64,000 nucleotides of DNA from Macrophomina tecta (GCA_024180945.1 JAKSGN010000007.1:4650001-4714000), one strand, 5' to 3'. Numbered from the stretch's first letter, positions 1-11,569 are shown. Notes: generated from the letters alone by a model not told the origin. Translations and numbers: made by a program.

Positions 1-497
1 CCCAGCCGCGGAAACTGAGAGAACCGCTGGAAAAGGCTCGCGCAGCACCGCAAACTACGACGCCAAGCTCCGCACCGCCGATAACACATCCGGCCCCCAG
101 CGCCCGACCAGACTCGAAAATCTTGTCCGCGCTCGCCGCTCAGAACGCACTGCCGCTGCAGCAAAGCACGACAGCTACGCCAATCGAAGCACTACCACCC
201 GCCCGCAAGAAGGACCAAACGTGTGGAGCTTCTACAGCGAACGCACAAATAATTGAGCCGCCCGACCATCACCAAAAAGCTGCGCACTCTACGCATCTCT
301 CCATACCACAGCGCGAGACTTCGCCTTCTTCCGACACGCCAACATCCACCTTCGCCGTCACCCCCGAATCAGCTGTCCCCCTCATAGAGCAGCAGTTCGC
401 CCCCGTCTCGCCCTCCTCGTCTTCCTCATCCGCCGCCACGACCGTAGTCGCTCCCACCACCGCTCCCACCGCCACCGCACCGCCGCCGTCCAACATC

Positions 498-960
498 ATG
501 CCCGCACCGCACAAGCCCACCACCTCGTCCTCTTCCGCTCCAGCCCGCCGCGCTCCAGCCGCAGCTGCCCCTCCACCCGCACAGTCCTACCGCGCACCCT
601 CCCAGCAGAAACACCAACAGCAACAAGGAGGACAATCAACGCCGCGCCCACCACCACGCTCCGAGTGGAAGCCCGCCGAACCGCTGCCGGCCAAGTACAA
701 GCCGGCCGCGCGGCGGGTGACTCTGGCCATGGTCGCGGCGCCGATTGCGATCGTGACGAGCTGGGTGCTGTATGAGCGATGTACGTTTTGGCCGTCTCTT
801 TCTCTCTCTCCTTCACTTCAATGCCCCCGCCACCTAGAAATCTTCTCTCAGCTAACCATGAAACACCCTAGTGGTCCTCGGGCGCGAGCGCAAGGAGATA
901 TCGCGTCTGATGCCGCCTCTAGCGCGCGCGGTCGAGGATGTCAAGAAGTCAGACCCGTGA
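498..960 (+). CDS. Small single-pass membrane protein, conserved-looking, unknown function
   Basis: Model: exons 498-780 and 872-960, 123 aa. The intron (781-871) starts GTACGT, ends CCCTAG and has a GCTAAC branch site at 851. The N-terminal 70 residues are Pro/Ala/Ser/Gln-rich low complexity. They are followed by a basic stretch (KYKPAARR) and one hydrophobic helix (about residues 73-91, TLAMVAAPIAIVTSWVLYER). After the splice comes a short basic/acidic tail (LVLGRERKEI...) ending at TGA. The helix followed by a charged tail suggests a small organelle or ER membrane protein; no catalytic motif is visible. The reading frame is open leftward to the window edge, so translation could start upstream in a longer Ser/Pro/Thr-rich protein. 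I chose ATG 498 because the upstream part is compositionally biased. The function is not recognised. Confidence 0.55.
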
Positions 961-1014
961 TTTTCTGCAACGCTGGACCCGCCGCACATCACTGGTCCTT
1001 CCTCTACACAATCG

Positions 1015-1815
1015 CGTGGAAGAAAAAAGATCTTTTGACCGAGCTCTTGCGTGTCGAAGATCTGAACGCACGAGCGCTGGGAATGCAAGGAAGACACTCG
1101 TGCTCGCCACCGGCTGGGAATTCCCTGGCTGACGGAATACATCGGGGACTGCACTTGGAGTATAGGTTTTCTGGCCATGTTAAACGATGTCACGGGAGTT
1201 CAACGAGAAGCAGTAACAGGGGGAGTCTTCTGGTGCCCAAACCATTAGACCAGCAACCGGGCCGAAACGGACAGATATCTCGTGACGGAGTCTGGGCGCC
1301 TTCTTGGTGGGACATTTCCTCTTTCTTCTATCTTTTAACTCACTTTGGTGGTTTTTGTTTTCCTCCCTGATTTCTGTTCGAGGCTGTCCACTCTGATGTT
1401 TGAGGTTTATGTCATCTCGTTCTGTCTCTTTGCGCTTTTTCGTTTATTCGTTTATTCGTTTTTTCTTTTTCTCGGAAAAGAGGCATATCGAGAAGAAGAA
1501 CACGGCGCTGGAAAAGATCTCGACGCTCACTCCAACGTTGAAGATCTGATCCCACGGCGCCGGAGAGCAACATCACTCTCACACCGGCTGGGAACTCCCC
1601 GTCAGACAGAATATGTCGGGGGCCGCTCTTGGAGCATGAGTTCTCTCTTTGGTCGTGCTCAACGACGTCACGGGAACTTCTGCAGGAAAAGTTGTCACGG
1701 GGTTCAAGTAAAGGGATGCCGGTCCTTATCAGGGGATTGCGGCAGGACAGCGGGAGGGTTTCATGGGGTCCAGCTTTTTTTTTTTTCAATGCGCGGATAT
1801 CCCGTGACGGAGGTT
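1015..1815 (+). repeat. Diverged tandem direct repeat, two copies of about 0.3 kb
   Basis: Copy A (about 1015-1300) and copy B (about 1485-1815) share ordered blocks in the same orientation. These are AAAAGATCT followed by GAAGATCTGA, then CACCGGCTGGGAA with a C/T-rich follow-on, a GACGGAATA/GACAGAATAT block, AACGATGTCACGGGA versus AACGACGTCACGGGA, and a terminal ATATC-TCGTGACGGAG versus ATATCCCGTGACGGAG. Spacing inside the copies differs by small insertions, including a T run in copy B. No reading frame is conserved between them, so this looks like a non-coding or decayed duplication. Confidence 0.6.
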
Positions 1816-2377
1816 GAGCATTTTGAGCAGTGACACATTTCTCGTCCATGGAGCTGCTCCACCTCTGTAGTTAGTTACTCGAATGCAGCAAGCGGGAGCA
1901 TTTCTAAGAACGCGCGCTGCGTACTCCTTTTTTTTTTTTTTTTTTCCCTCCACCTCATCCGTCGCCTCTTGTCCTTCCGGTACATCGACCAAAAACCAAA
2001 GAGAAATGTGAAAGTAAAAGTGGGGAGAAGAGCATGAAAAGAACGGACATTCGCGGCGCTGGCGAAGACCTCAAACTTTGCTTTCCCCCCCACCCCCCAT
2101 TTGGCGAACATCTTGACCCCCCACTGCACCGGAGAACCGGACTCACTCTTGTACCGAAGAGTGCCGGTGGCACGCAAACGACTGCAATACTGCATATACC
2201 ACTGCACGAGAACAAGGTACCACAGGGATCAAAACAGCAGATCTGAAAGTCCGTATAGTTTACTCTGTATTGAGTGAAAAGGATATAGTGATGAAGAGCT
2301 CGTGTGAGCGTATGTGTCTACTTTGAATGCGAGTGTTCTGTCTGATTTCCGAGGACGACGGAAGTCTAAAAATATGA

Positions 2378-2382
<5 letters not shown>

Positions 2383-2409
<27 letters not shown>

Positions 2410-2410
2410 C
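2383..2410. repeat. (CT)n microsatellite
   Basis: Pure CT dinucleotide run, seen directly. It lies in the spacer downstream of the lipase gene. Confidence 0.9.
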
Positions 2411-2667
2411 GGCGACACTATGCGACGCTACTAAAGCAATCATTCGGCTTGGGCAAAAGGTTCAAAAAAAAATTGGCCTGAAGCCATTTGACAACGCCAC
2501 GCGAACGCACCCAAAAACCCTACTATACTGTCCCGCTTCGCGTCTTTCCCGCTTGCTCAATGCGCCGTCTAACACCTCGAAAAATGCAGTTTGATTAGAG
2601 TCTAGACTCTGGTTATCCAAAGGTTTAACGGGTTACAAAAGGTCGGTCGTAGAAGTTCAAAAACATC

Positions 2668-5270
2668 TTATGAAAGGTCGCTTTCCGCAGGATAATCGAG
2701 CACATCGGCGGCCTTTTTACTTTTCCGTTGGAGCCGGCTTGGCAGCAAGGAGTTGAAGCTTTTCTTCCGGCGCAGAAGCATTCCCCTTGTGCCACTGATG
2801 TCCGTCTGCAGGCCAGATGCACTTTCTCTCCGTCTTCCCTCATTCGGCTTATTCGCGTTGGACGGCGGTGTCTCGGCCGGGGTGTTAGTCGTCTGAGTCG
2901 TCTTCTGCGGAGGATGGAACAGTCGCTTGTAAATTCGTTCAGGCGAGCTAGGCTGCGTGACGGCGCTAGGTGTCTTGGTCATGGCGAGCTGTGTGGACGA
3001 GTTGCGGAAGGTCCGTGAGCCGAGGTTCGGTGTCGCAGGTTGCGAAATTGAGGGGAACAGGTGAGGTGGCCAGTCATTTGCGTTAGGATCCGGCGGCGAG
3101 TCGATTGAGGAAAGAGATGCGTTATCATCGTCTTCACTATCGGACGTAACAAGGTCTTCCTCGGTAGCAGATGAGAGGATATCTTGCATGGGAACCTGGA
3201 GGAGTTGCGAGTCGCTGGCGCGCGGAGATACAAAAGGTTGGAAACCCTGCTTTGGTTGCATGCGGCTTCTCGTTGGAACATCCAAATGAAGCGTGATCGG
3301 GCGTCGGCCCCTAGCCTCTTGCTCCAAATCATTGATGCTTCGGGTGAGGTCCTGGCGACGTCGCGAAACCAACCCTCTCGCACGGCCGGATTCGGAGTGA
3401 GCAGAGGACGGCCGCACTAGGTTCTTGCGTAGGTCGACCTCACTGGGACTGAACACTACTCGTGCTCTCAGCTTACGAACGGCGTCGTCGAGGGCGAGCT
3501 CAATTGCGCAGTGGTTTTGGATCCTGCTCATTTTCGGCCAGGTGGCTCGTTCGCCGCAAATCATTGCTTGCTTCATGAACTCGGTGTTTGGATTGCTCAG
3601 GATTTTGGGGAACTGAGAGTATGAGATGGCTGGGAAGATGGTGATATCTCCAGAATAACGTTGGCTGAGAATCGACCTGGCCTTGGTGCAGTAGTTGGGG
3701 AAGATTCCAAGTTCAGCCATGACGTGCAAACGGTGTTGGGCTTCTCCCTTAGCCAGGCTAGCCATGGTGTGAAGCCATCCCGGGCCAGCCGCGAAAGCAG
3801 ACGCGTCGGATTGAGCTTCCGGAGTGGGCGCTCCCTCCTCCTTTTCCAGGAAGGGTACAACGTGGGGATTGACTTGAGATACGATGAAGTGATTGACGTT
3901 GAACATCTCTGCAAGACGAGTGATGGGCAGGTCATTGTCGACAGAACCATCAATCCATTTTTGTGGCGAAGGGTCCCATGGGATCTGTTCTCCAGTCGTA
4001 GGATCCTTTGCTTGAAGCTGGGCTGCAGAGAAGATAAGAGGCACTGAACAGGAGGCAGCGCTGGGAATCGTTAGAAAGCGCGCCGGGCAGAAAAACAAAC
4101 GAGGGAGAAGAAATAGACTCACACTGCAGACCAAATAATGACATTAGGCGCTGTGATGTAGTTGAGCAGCCTAGGCAGTTCGAAAGCACTTGCGCTTGAC
4201 ACGGTGATGTTGAGGATCCTTCGGGTCCGATTGTACGCTTCCTGAAAGGTCATGTCGCCCAGCAAGTTCCGCATGACGGAGATGAGATGGGAAATGTCGA
4301 AGACGGCGCCGTATTTCAGGAATCTGGCAGCCTTGGTCAATATGCCACCCTCGCCTTCTTTCTCAAAGACATCCAAATCACCATAGCAGAACTCATCCAA
4401 AACCGCGGGCATCTCGGCGTCCGTGCGCGTGCAGAGCACGGCGCAGACAATGCTTCCAGCAGAAGCACCGGAAATGATCCGGGGGAGCAAATTCGTTTCC
4501 CAGAGGGTTTTGATTACGCCAATGTGGTTCATGCCGAAAGTGCCGCCTCCGGAGAGAAGAAGGGCACTGCGGCCAAAGGACTGGCGGGTGGCCAAAAGCT
4601 GCTCCAGCACGTAGCGCGGATCCAAGCCTCCCTCGGCCTGCTTGGACGAGACGTCCAGCAGCGCGGTGAGGGTCTGCTTGGCCGACTCGATGTAGCGCTC
4701 AATCAAAGCCTTGGTCCCCACGTGCGAGTGTCTGTAGAGGCGGAGCTGACCCATGCCGCCGAGGCCGCGGGTCAGAGAGGTGCGGATGAGGAAGAGCATG
4801 CGCTGGACGTCGCAACTGATGCGGGCGTCGTCCAGCTGCTTCAGCCGGGCCTCGACCAGCTCGTAGTTGTACTCGGACGACTCGCGTTCCTGCTTCCAGG
4901 CATTGTTTCCCTCCAGCTCGTCGAGCTCGGCGGCGGCAGCGTGCCAGTCGGTGTAGTTCTCGGCCTGTCACAGGCGGGACGGGTCAGTCTCCGGGGCTGC
5001 TCCGGCAGGGCGAGGCGGGCGACTCACATTCTGCAAGCGCAGATACAGGATCTGCTTCCGGCTGCCGTCCTCCAGCTCCGGCGCATTCTGGACGGAGTCC
5101 TGGCCGCCCAGGCCGCCCACGAAGTCCTCGATGGTGCGGGCGGGGTCGCGGACCAGCTTCACCAGCGGCGACAGCAGGCCGGCATGGCTGCTGGGGCGGC
5201 TCAATTTGGCGGGCGAGTCGCGGGGGGCATCGTGGTACCGGCGGGAGAGGGCGTCGTGGAGGAAGGACAT
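2668..5270 (-). CDS. Patatin-like triacylglycerol lipase (Tgl3/Tgl4/Tgl5 type)
   Basis: Model: exons 5270-5028, 4964-4123 and 4060-2668 (825 aa). The introns are 63 and 62 nt, both with GTGAGT donors; the second has a CTAAC branch site. The family hydrolyses stored triacylglycerol at lipid droplets. The N-terminal part (about 1-190) matches the DUF3336 region preceding the patatin fold, including the LVRDPARTIEDFV and TDWHAAAAELDELEGN segments. The patatin core follows: oxyanion loop SGGGTFG (about 216), nucleophile elbow GASAG (about 246) and the Asp of the dyad in DGSV (about 399). After the core comes a long, low-complexity, Ser/Pro-rich tail of about 300 residues with acidic patches and a basic C-terminus (LLRRKKSF), likely regulatory. 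Start: the ATG at 5270 gives MSFLHDALSRRYH. The family assignment is firm; I cannot say which of the yeast paralogues it corresponds to. Confidence 0.93.
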
Positions 5271-5828
5271 GAGCGCGTGCGAGCCATAGGCGTTTCTCGC
5301 ACTCACTTGGCGGCTCTCGGGGCTCGCGGAGACTGTGGGGTGCAGAATGCGGAGTGCGGAGGGCGGAGAGGGATTGCGGAGGGGTGTTTACGAGGTATTT
5401 GTGCCGAATAGAAAGGCAGGGAGCGGTGCGGTGACGCCTCTGCGGCGGGTGAAAGGCCGAGCAGAGCTAGCGGGGGGGTCACGCGTGGAAAAGAGAGCGT
5501 GAGGCGCCTAAATCAGCGATGCACTACGCGTCCAAGAGATCTGTCATACGCCATGCTGACCAGCTGAGACAGCGAGCGCACGCCAGGGATGCTCGCCGGG
5601 GCTCGTCATCGACACGCGCTCCATTCGCTCTGAGGCCGGCCGGCCACGCAGCGCACGCCTGCTGGACCCGCCGCGCCCCACGCTGTGCGGAAGGGCCTTC
5701 CCGGCGGCATGGGCTGCGATCAGGAACCGGTAACACACAGCCGGGAGGGGCATTTTTGCTGTGCGTGCTGCGTGTGACGCCAGCGCTGGGGCAGGAGGGG
5801 GGTTGGCTGCAGCAGCATGTGAGCGATC

Positions 5829-5892
5829 CAGCCCAGCCCCCAGCCCGCAGCCCCCAGCCCGCTGCCCGCTGCCCGCTGCCCGCTGCGCTGCC
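5829..5892. repeat. GC-rich minisatellite (CCCAGC / GCCCGCT units)
   Basis: CAGCCC-type units pass into at least four tandem GCCCGCT heptamers. Seen directly. Confidence 0.85.
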
Positions 5893-7134
5893 AGGTGCTG
5901 GGCTTATCGCGGAACTACTGCTAAATGCACCCGCCAATCGCGGCCACCATCTGCTACTACATCCTTCGCACTCGACCTACTCCCGTCGCACAACCGCAGC
6001 ACTCAGTCACCAGGACACCACATCCTCCTCCCTTATCGGCGCCGTGGCTGGGGGCGCTAAAAATGGCAGCACCTGCGCTGCGCTGCCCATCATCCGCTCC
6101 CTCCCGCCCTAGCTTGCGCCGTCAACTTGCCTGATCCGGCACGGAGTGGTGTGCTGGATTGTGCGTGCTTGCGAGTCATCCGCGAACTCTTCTACTCCAC
6201 CATCCCGTTCATGTGAGACGTGGGTGGAACTCCTACGGCTGCTCTGATGTTTGCAAGCTCGTCGCCTGCAGAGCAAGGGCAGCCGTCGCTCTCCAGGCGA
6301 ACAGCTGTCACCGCTCACCGCTCGCTGTGGATCCTTGCAACCCCAGGCCGCTTTGGTTCAGAGCATCTCGTCCTTACACTGCTGCTCGACAAGCATTTCC
6401 GACGCCGCCTTCGTCGTCCTCCACTCAGCAATGCTCCACCACCCCCACAAGCCTTGATGGCGCGGCCCTTCACATGTCGACACACGCCTACCAGACCTTG
6501 CTTCTCTATGAGCCCACCTGCAGCGCTCCATCCCAACAAGCCCTTTGACTCCCACCCTTCCGCTCTTCTTTTTTCCTTTTCTTTTTTCGGTTAGTTTTCT
6601 TCCTTGCTTCCAAGTTTGAGGTCCTTTCTCTTGACGCAATCCGCTGTCAAACATGTGCTTCAGCCCTATCGAGCCAATCCTCGGGCGCCAGGGGCATCAT
6701 GTCAGCCTTCTCCACCCCCATTGCTTCATTATTATCAGTCCTTGATAGCATCGCACCGCTGGCACGCCTTCACTGGCCCTTCAACCCCTTTCTGCGGGGC
6801 CTTTGTGCAAACAGCCCGTCCGTCTGCGAGCAGCTACCGCGCGTTCCTGGCTGTTTGGTAGGGTAGACCACCTTCCTTAGGCCTCGACCTGGCTGTTGGC
6901 ACATCCCGACTGGTCGCGGCCGCGGCATGAGCCCTGGTCGCTGCCGCTCTTGCATAGCCGGATTTCCATCCGGCAGCATCCGCACCTTCCTGACCACCTT
7001 CAAAGCCTAGCCTCGCCTGCCCCCCGTCCCGTCTCTCGCGGCAATTGAAAGCAGACCCCGGCATACCAGAAAAATTTGGTCTGAGCCTATCCAGCTCCGA
7101 TTCCGGCCCCAGAAAAGTATATTTTCCGTGGCCC

Positions 7135-7153
7135 TTTTTTTTTTTTTTTTTTT
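7135..7153. repeat. T19 homopolymer
   Basis: An uninterrupted run of 19 T in intergenic sequence. It is one of several similar runs in the window. Confidence 0.9.
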
Positions 7154-9129
7154 GGTCCTCTGAAGCGCAGGAAGAACGTTTTCGCAAGACAAACAGGCCT
7201 GTACTGAAGGAAGACGACTGTCACTCGGTTGTCAATTGGCATCTCTGAGGCACTGAGGCGTTTGCACGGTAAGCAATTCTACTTTGGCTTCAATACAGCC
7301 CCCTTTGTGCCATTGGCAAGGACTTGTTGGTTTTATTCCGAGAGCAGAATTGCTTCCGAAGATCCATTCATTGAGCGGACAACCTATCAGCTATAACGGA
7401 GTTCCCGACATCGTACGACGGACAATGCCTTTGCTCCTCCACGACAATACTCGCATGAGGTAGCACCGTGCAGCTGAGAGCCCTTGTCAAGTTTTGGGTT
7501 TAGCTCCCACTACTGGATAGCGTGGCTTGTCATTGGCTGAGTAGGACAAAGGCTGCTCCACGGGGCTCTTTGGTCTGTGGTCCTCAGCCCGCGGCGGAGT
7601 CATCGTCCCACCATTGCTCAACGGCAAGCGTTTCACCTCACTTGTGGTCCGGATACGCCGCGCATTTATTGCTTCCAGAAGGTTCCAGATGCTGTCCGAG
7701 CTACTTGGCGGCCCGATCCCGCCGACGACCAGGCATCCATCTGCCGCCGGGTATGACCAGGCACTGGTGATCAATGTACCACGTCACCACCCTATCTTCT
7801 CTTTCATTCCTCCGTCAGAAATTCGCATGCATTCAGGCATTCTATTTGATCAGAAAACTGCGCTAGATCAGTACAGTGAATTTTCCCGATCGGCGTGAAA
7901 CCTCGGGCGGATCTTTGGCCCCGCGACCTCGGCGTTTGCAGTCTCATATTTGCTTGGCCAGATAATGCACCTTTACGCTGAATGATGCAGCGTCTGCCCA
8001 TCGTCTTGTCTCGAGCTGAATCGGCGGCTCGGTTTGATTTGATGCGGAATTTTCACGCTGTGGATAGCATCAGTCATGGGGGATGCAGAGCCCTAAATCA
8101 CTGCCTGACATTGCTTCCCCGGCGCAACTAATTTGCGCTCCGATGACCACTTAACAGTACGACCAACAGCACGACCATCGACGTAGGCCATGGCTGTGAC
8201 TAGACTGTGAACTGCAATAGTGTCCTCTCTCGAAATTTGCGACAATGATCGATGCCACAGAGAGGAAGAGACAGGAGATCCATTGACGAAGGGCACCACA
8301 AGAAAATCTGTTATAGAGTGACAAGCAAGATAAAAGCAGGCAGAGAGAAAAAAGAAAACATCGGTCCACTGCCCCACTGGTCCAAGGCAGCAGCCCATTT
8401 GCTCTGAGGTTGTCTCACGCCTCTGTATTTCAACAATCCAGGGTCCGTCCGAGTTGCATATAGGGTATGGTGGGGCCAGAGCGTTCCGTATATGGTAAGC
8501 GCGTTTCCGAGATCTGAGAAGATTAGCACTAATGGCAACAGCCTCTAATGGACGACAGAATCTATATCTACGGATTTGATCAGCGAGATTCAAACCGGAA
8601 AGCTCGTGGACAAACCGTGGCTCCACTCCAAGCCCCGATCCCCTCTACATAAAGCCAGTAAGCAGAATCATAACGGGCGTTTTCCTTGGAGAATAACTGG
8701 AAACTCTTCACCTTGACTAGTTGCGAAGAGACCTGCGAGCAACCGCTGGTATTGGAAGCGAAAACTTGATCGACAGAGGGGCTTTATATAGGGACCCACT
8801 CATGCAAAACTTGCATTTCCGCGTCTCGTTAGTATTAGTGTTCTCTGTACTCCTCAGGTCTACACTGGCTCCCTCCACTGTCGACTACATTCATAACAGT
8901 CCCCTCAATGCTTTAATCATCACGGCCATTAACTACGAGGGCCTTGCCGCTGCGCCTCCCCTCACTATGCGATCATAGTATCACCTCCATCGGTCTTAGC
9001 AACCAATTCACGCATACCAGTAACTAGGGCATTCCATACGCCATGGTAAAATTTGCAAAGCGCTTTGCCAGCTGACTACACGACACTCCAGCTCGCTGAC
9101 CCATCAGACACACTTGCCGCCCAGATGCC

Positions 9130-9600
9130 ATGGTCATTCAGGCGTTGACTGGTAGTGAACTCATCTTAAATCACTTGATCAGCTTTCGTAAGCAGCCTAA
9201 ATTGAACTACCTTGAACAGCAGCTCGTTAGCATCTGCACGGCGGTCGAGTCGCTCCGAAGCTCGGGGAAGCGGGTGATCTTGCGGTGGGTAGAGGTCCAC
9301 ATTACTGCAGATTTAATGGTCAACGGCAACTATGAGGCGAACAAAGCTGCAAAGGAAGCGCGCTCGTCTCAGCAACCAGGGATCCCTGCTGCTCTTGCGG
9401 CAAGTAAGGCCAAGGCGAGCACGGAGAATATTATACCTTCGCACAAAAAGACGCCTCCGTAAAGGGATCTGGAGAAATTAAGAAAGCCTTGAAGAAGAAG
9501 AGGCGTAAGCAAGAAAATGACGAAAAGAGCGCCAGTAGGACGAAAGCGTCGAAGAGTGCCACACGAAAGTCACACAATATCATCGCCGTGGGTTCCTCGG
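9130..9600 (+). pseudogene. Decayed RNase H domain fragment of a retroelement
   Basis: A 110-codon open frame (9130-9462) carries the C-terminal half of an RNase H fold as found in fungal non-LTR retroelements: CTAVESLRSSGKRVILRWVE followed by VNGNYEANKAAKEARSS. This matches the usual 'V.LRWVPAH...GNE.AD..AKEA' layout, but with PAHxG degraded to EVHIT and the last Asp replaced (EANKAAKEA). After the stop near 9462, a second frame continues with a very basic Lys/Arg-rich stretch (about 9480-9570), which often follows this domain in such elements. The upstream half with the first catalytic Asp and Glu is missing. I infer a dead remnant. Confidence 0.6.
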
Positions 9601-10616
9601 CTCTCAGCCCCGCAATTCCTGACCAAGGCTCTACGCTGTCGAACATTTTCCTTACTTCATGTATTTTTTCCGCCCCGCAGTCGGCGCATTCCGTACCCCC
9701 CTAAAAATTCCACTCTTCGACCCGAAGCTTCTTGCCAGGGAGTCTTACGGCAAAAACCTTGTCCTCTTCTCATTTATATTTCCTTGGGCATCAAATCTCG
9801 GAAGTCAGACAGCTCCGCGAGAGGGGAAACCTCCACTTCGTTCTCTTCCCAAGGGTTTATTGTTTTTTTCTTTTTTCTCTTTTTAACGATCGGCAGGCAC
9901 GTTGCTGTAATCGAGAACATTCAAAAGGGCACATAATTACTTTATCTATTCCCAGGTTCATCAGGCTTCACACAGCCGTCGGACCAAGGTCTTTGTTTTC
10001 CACTTAACACAATAGCAGCATAATCCTGGTTTCCTGTGCGGATGGGTTCTACACCTCGTGAGCTGCTTGAATGAGCGACCTTTACTTGCATATTGCTACT
10101 GACGGGGCGGCTAGGCTTAACCCCAACCACGTCGGGCACATAATCCTCACGAGCTCCGTAGCCCGTGGAATCCGAGATGTAGCGAAATCCCAAAGTGCGA
10201 TGGTCCGATACTCTTGCTGTACTTTGCAAGACAAGTCCAAGGTCGTTGCTAAGTCCCTAAATGGAGCAACAAAACGAGGCAGTCATATGGAGTGACTTGC
10301 CCTGTAATGGAATGGTCTGGAGGGGATGATGCCGAGATTTCGATAAAGGAGAAATGTGTAAGTATTCTTGAATCGACGCCGAGCTTCCCGGAAGCCACGA
10401 GTACGGCATAAGCATCAGCTCTCAGAGGCGACGCATGTGCATACATGCATGGTGCTGGCCACGAACGAAACCGAATTGCCGCCGCCGCAGTTCCCATGCC
10501 GGAACTTGTGGGGCGCTGCGACGCTGAGAGGAGAATAATCGAAGTAGAATGAAAGGCGCACCGACACCGACACCGAAACCGAAACCACCTACCCACACAC
10601 ATCACGATCGCTACGC
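9601..10616. other. Intergenic region between the RNase H relic and the lysozyme-like gene
   Basis: No supported gene. Poly-T stretches near 9859-9885 and AT-balanced sequence resemble the relic-bearing region to the left. The right end is the 3' flank of the lysozyme-like gene. Confidence 0.5.
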
Positions 10617-11569
10617 TCACCATCCCCCCGTCCCTCCCGCGCATCCCTGCCCCCACGCGCACTGCCCCCTCGTCACCCCATCCCACCCCACCAGCCGGTT
10701 CGCCACATCCACCACATAACTCGGCGTCCCGCTCCCCGCCGTGACGCCCAGATCCCCATCGCACGGCACGCTCCCCGTATTGTACCCGCGCAGCGCCTTC
10801 CACGGGCTCTTCTCCGCGCCCATCCACCACGCCAGCCCCGGCCCGCCCTGCGGCCACTCGCCCTCGTGGCCCTGAATGCCGTCGCGCAGCATGCGCTCGA
10901 TGCTCGCGGCGGGCTGGAGGGGGTCGAAGGGCCGCGAGCCGGGCGGGCCCTGCATGAGGCCGCAGTTGGTCGCGCTGTAGCCGGTGCAGGGGGCGGCGAG
11001 GATGCCCGAGGATTCTTGCAGGATGACGGCGAGGAGGATGCGCGCGTCGAGGTGGACTTCGGCGGAGAGGGAGAGGATGAGCGAGCGCAGGGTGGTGGTG
11101 ATGAGGGAGGGGGCCGTGGTCGGGTTGTTGGCGGTGATGGTCTGCGCGGCGTGCGCCCAGAGCGTGGAGAAGGGGAGCCAGGAGGTGAGGGGCGGGTAGG
11201 TGGCGGAGGTGAAGCATTGGTAGGTGGACGTTATGGCCCCGCTGTTGGGGGCCCCAGGGCTGTTGTTGGGGTTGGTGTCAGAGCGGTGTGTGGTGGTGTC
11301 GGCTGTGATGCTGGCGGCGTAGTTGTTGCGGCTGTTGTCGTTGTCGTCGTCTTGGACGGGTTGGTACCATTTGAGGGCGTCGGGGTCGGTGATGATGGCG
11401 TTTGCGAAGTAGGCGCGCGGTGCGAGATCGCTGGAGGTGATGAGCTCGTCCGGGCGAGCGGCGGGAAAGGCCAAAACGGCCGGAATGGCGAGAAGCGTGA
11501 AGATGGGAATCTGCGGAAGAGGTTACGGATGTGATGTTGGGAACGGTATTGGAAGATTTGGCTTACCAT
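10617..11569 (-). CDS. Secreted lysozyme/transglycosylase-like (SLT fold) protein
   Basis: Model: exon 1 is only the start codon (11569-11567). A 56-nt intron (11566-11511, GTAAGC..CGCAG) follows, then exon 2 (11510-10617); 297 aa. With this splice the protein begins M-IPIFTLLAIPAVLA, a typical signal peptide. Without it there is no good start. After a variable Asn/Asp/Thr-rich region, residues about 150-235 resemble a soluble lytic transglycosylase/lysozyme-like core: helix LLAVILQESSG with candidate catalytic Glu167, then CxxxxxxNCGLMQ (about 176-188). The position of Glu before a GLMQ motif is the classic SLT arrangement. Six cysteines (one just before the core, two in it and three near the C-terminus) fit an extracellular fold. 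I infer cell-wall or peptidoglycan cleavage outside the cell. The substrate is unknown. Confidence 0.75.

Larger units (their letters stand above)
961..2667. other. Intergenic region with a diverged direct repeat and simple repeats
   Basis: I see no convincing gene. The stretch holds two diverged copies of one unit (about 1015-1300 and 1485-1815, listed separately), a T18 run at 1928-1945, a (CT)n run at 2383-2410 and the 3' flank of the lipase gene. Confidence 0.55.
5271..9129. other. Gene-poor region, about 3.9 kb
   Basis: The first 250 nt are the 5' flank of the lipase gene. The rest contains a GCCCGCT-type minisatellite (5829-5892), strongly C/T-rich sequence to about 7.1 kb and a T19 run (7135-7153). 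After about 7.2 kb the composition is more AT-balanced. Open frames here (for example 177 codons on the minus strand, 8626-8093) have no recognisable domain, splice logic or codon bias that I can defend. It could hold a long 5' leader or a non-coding RNA, but nothing proves that. Confidence 0.5.

Noticed and set aside
10866..11534. 222-codon plus-strand open frame
   Set aside because: It is the antisense shadow of the lysozyme-like gene, made of Gly/Arg/Val-rich sequence typical of reversed GC-rich coding DNA.
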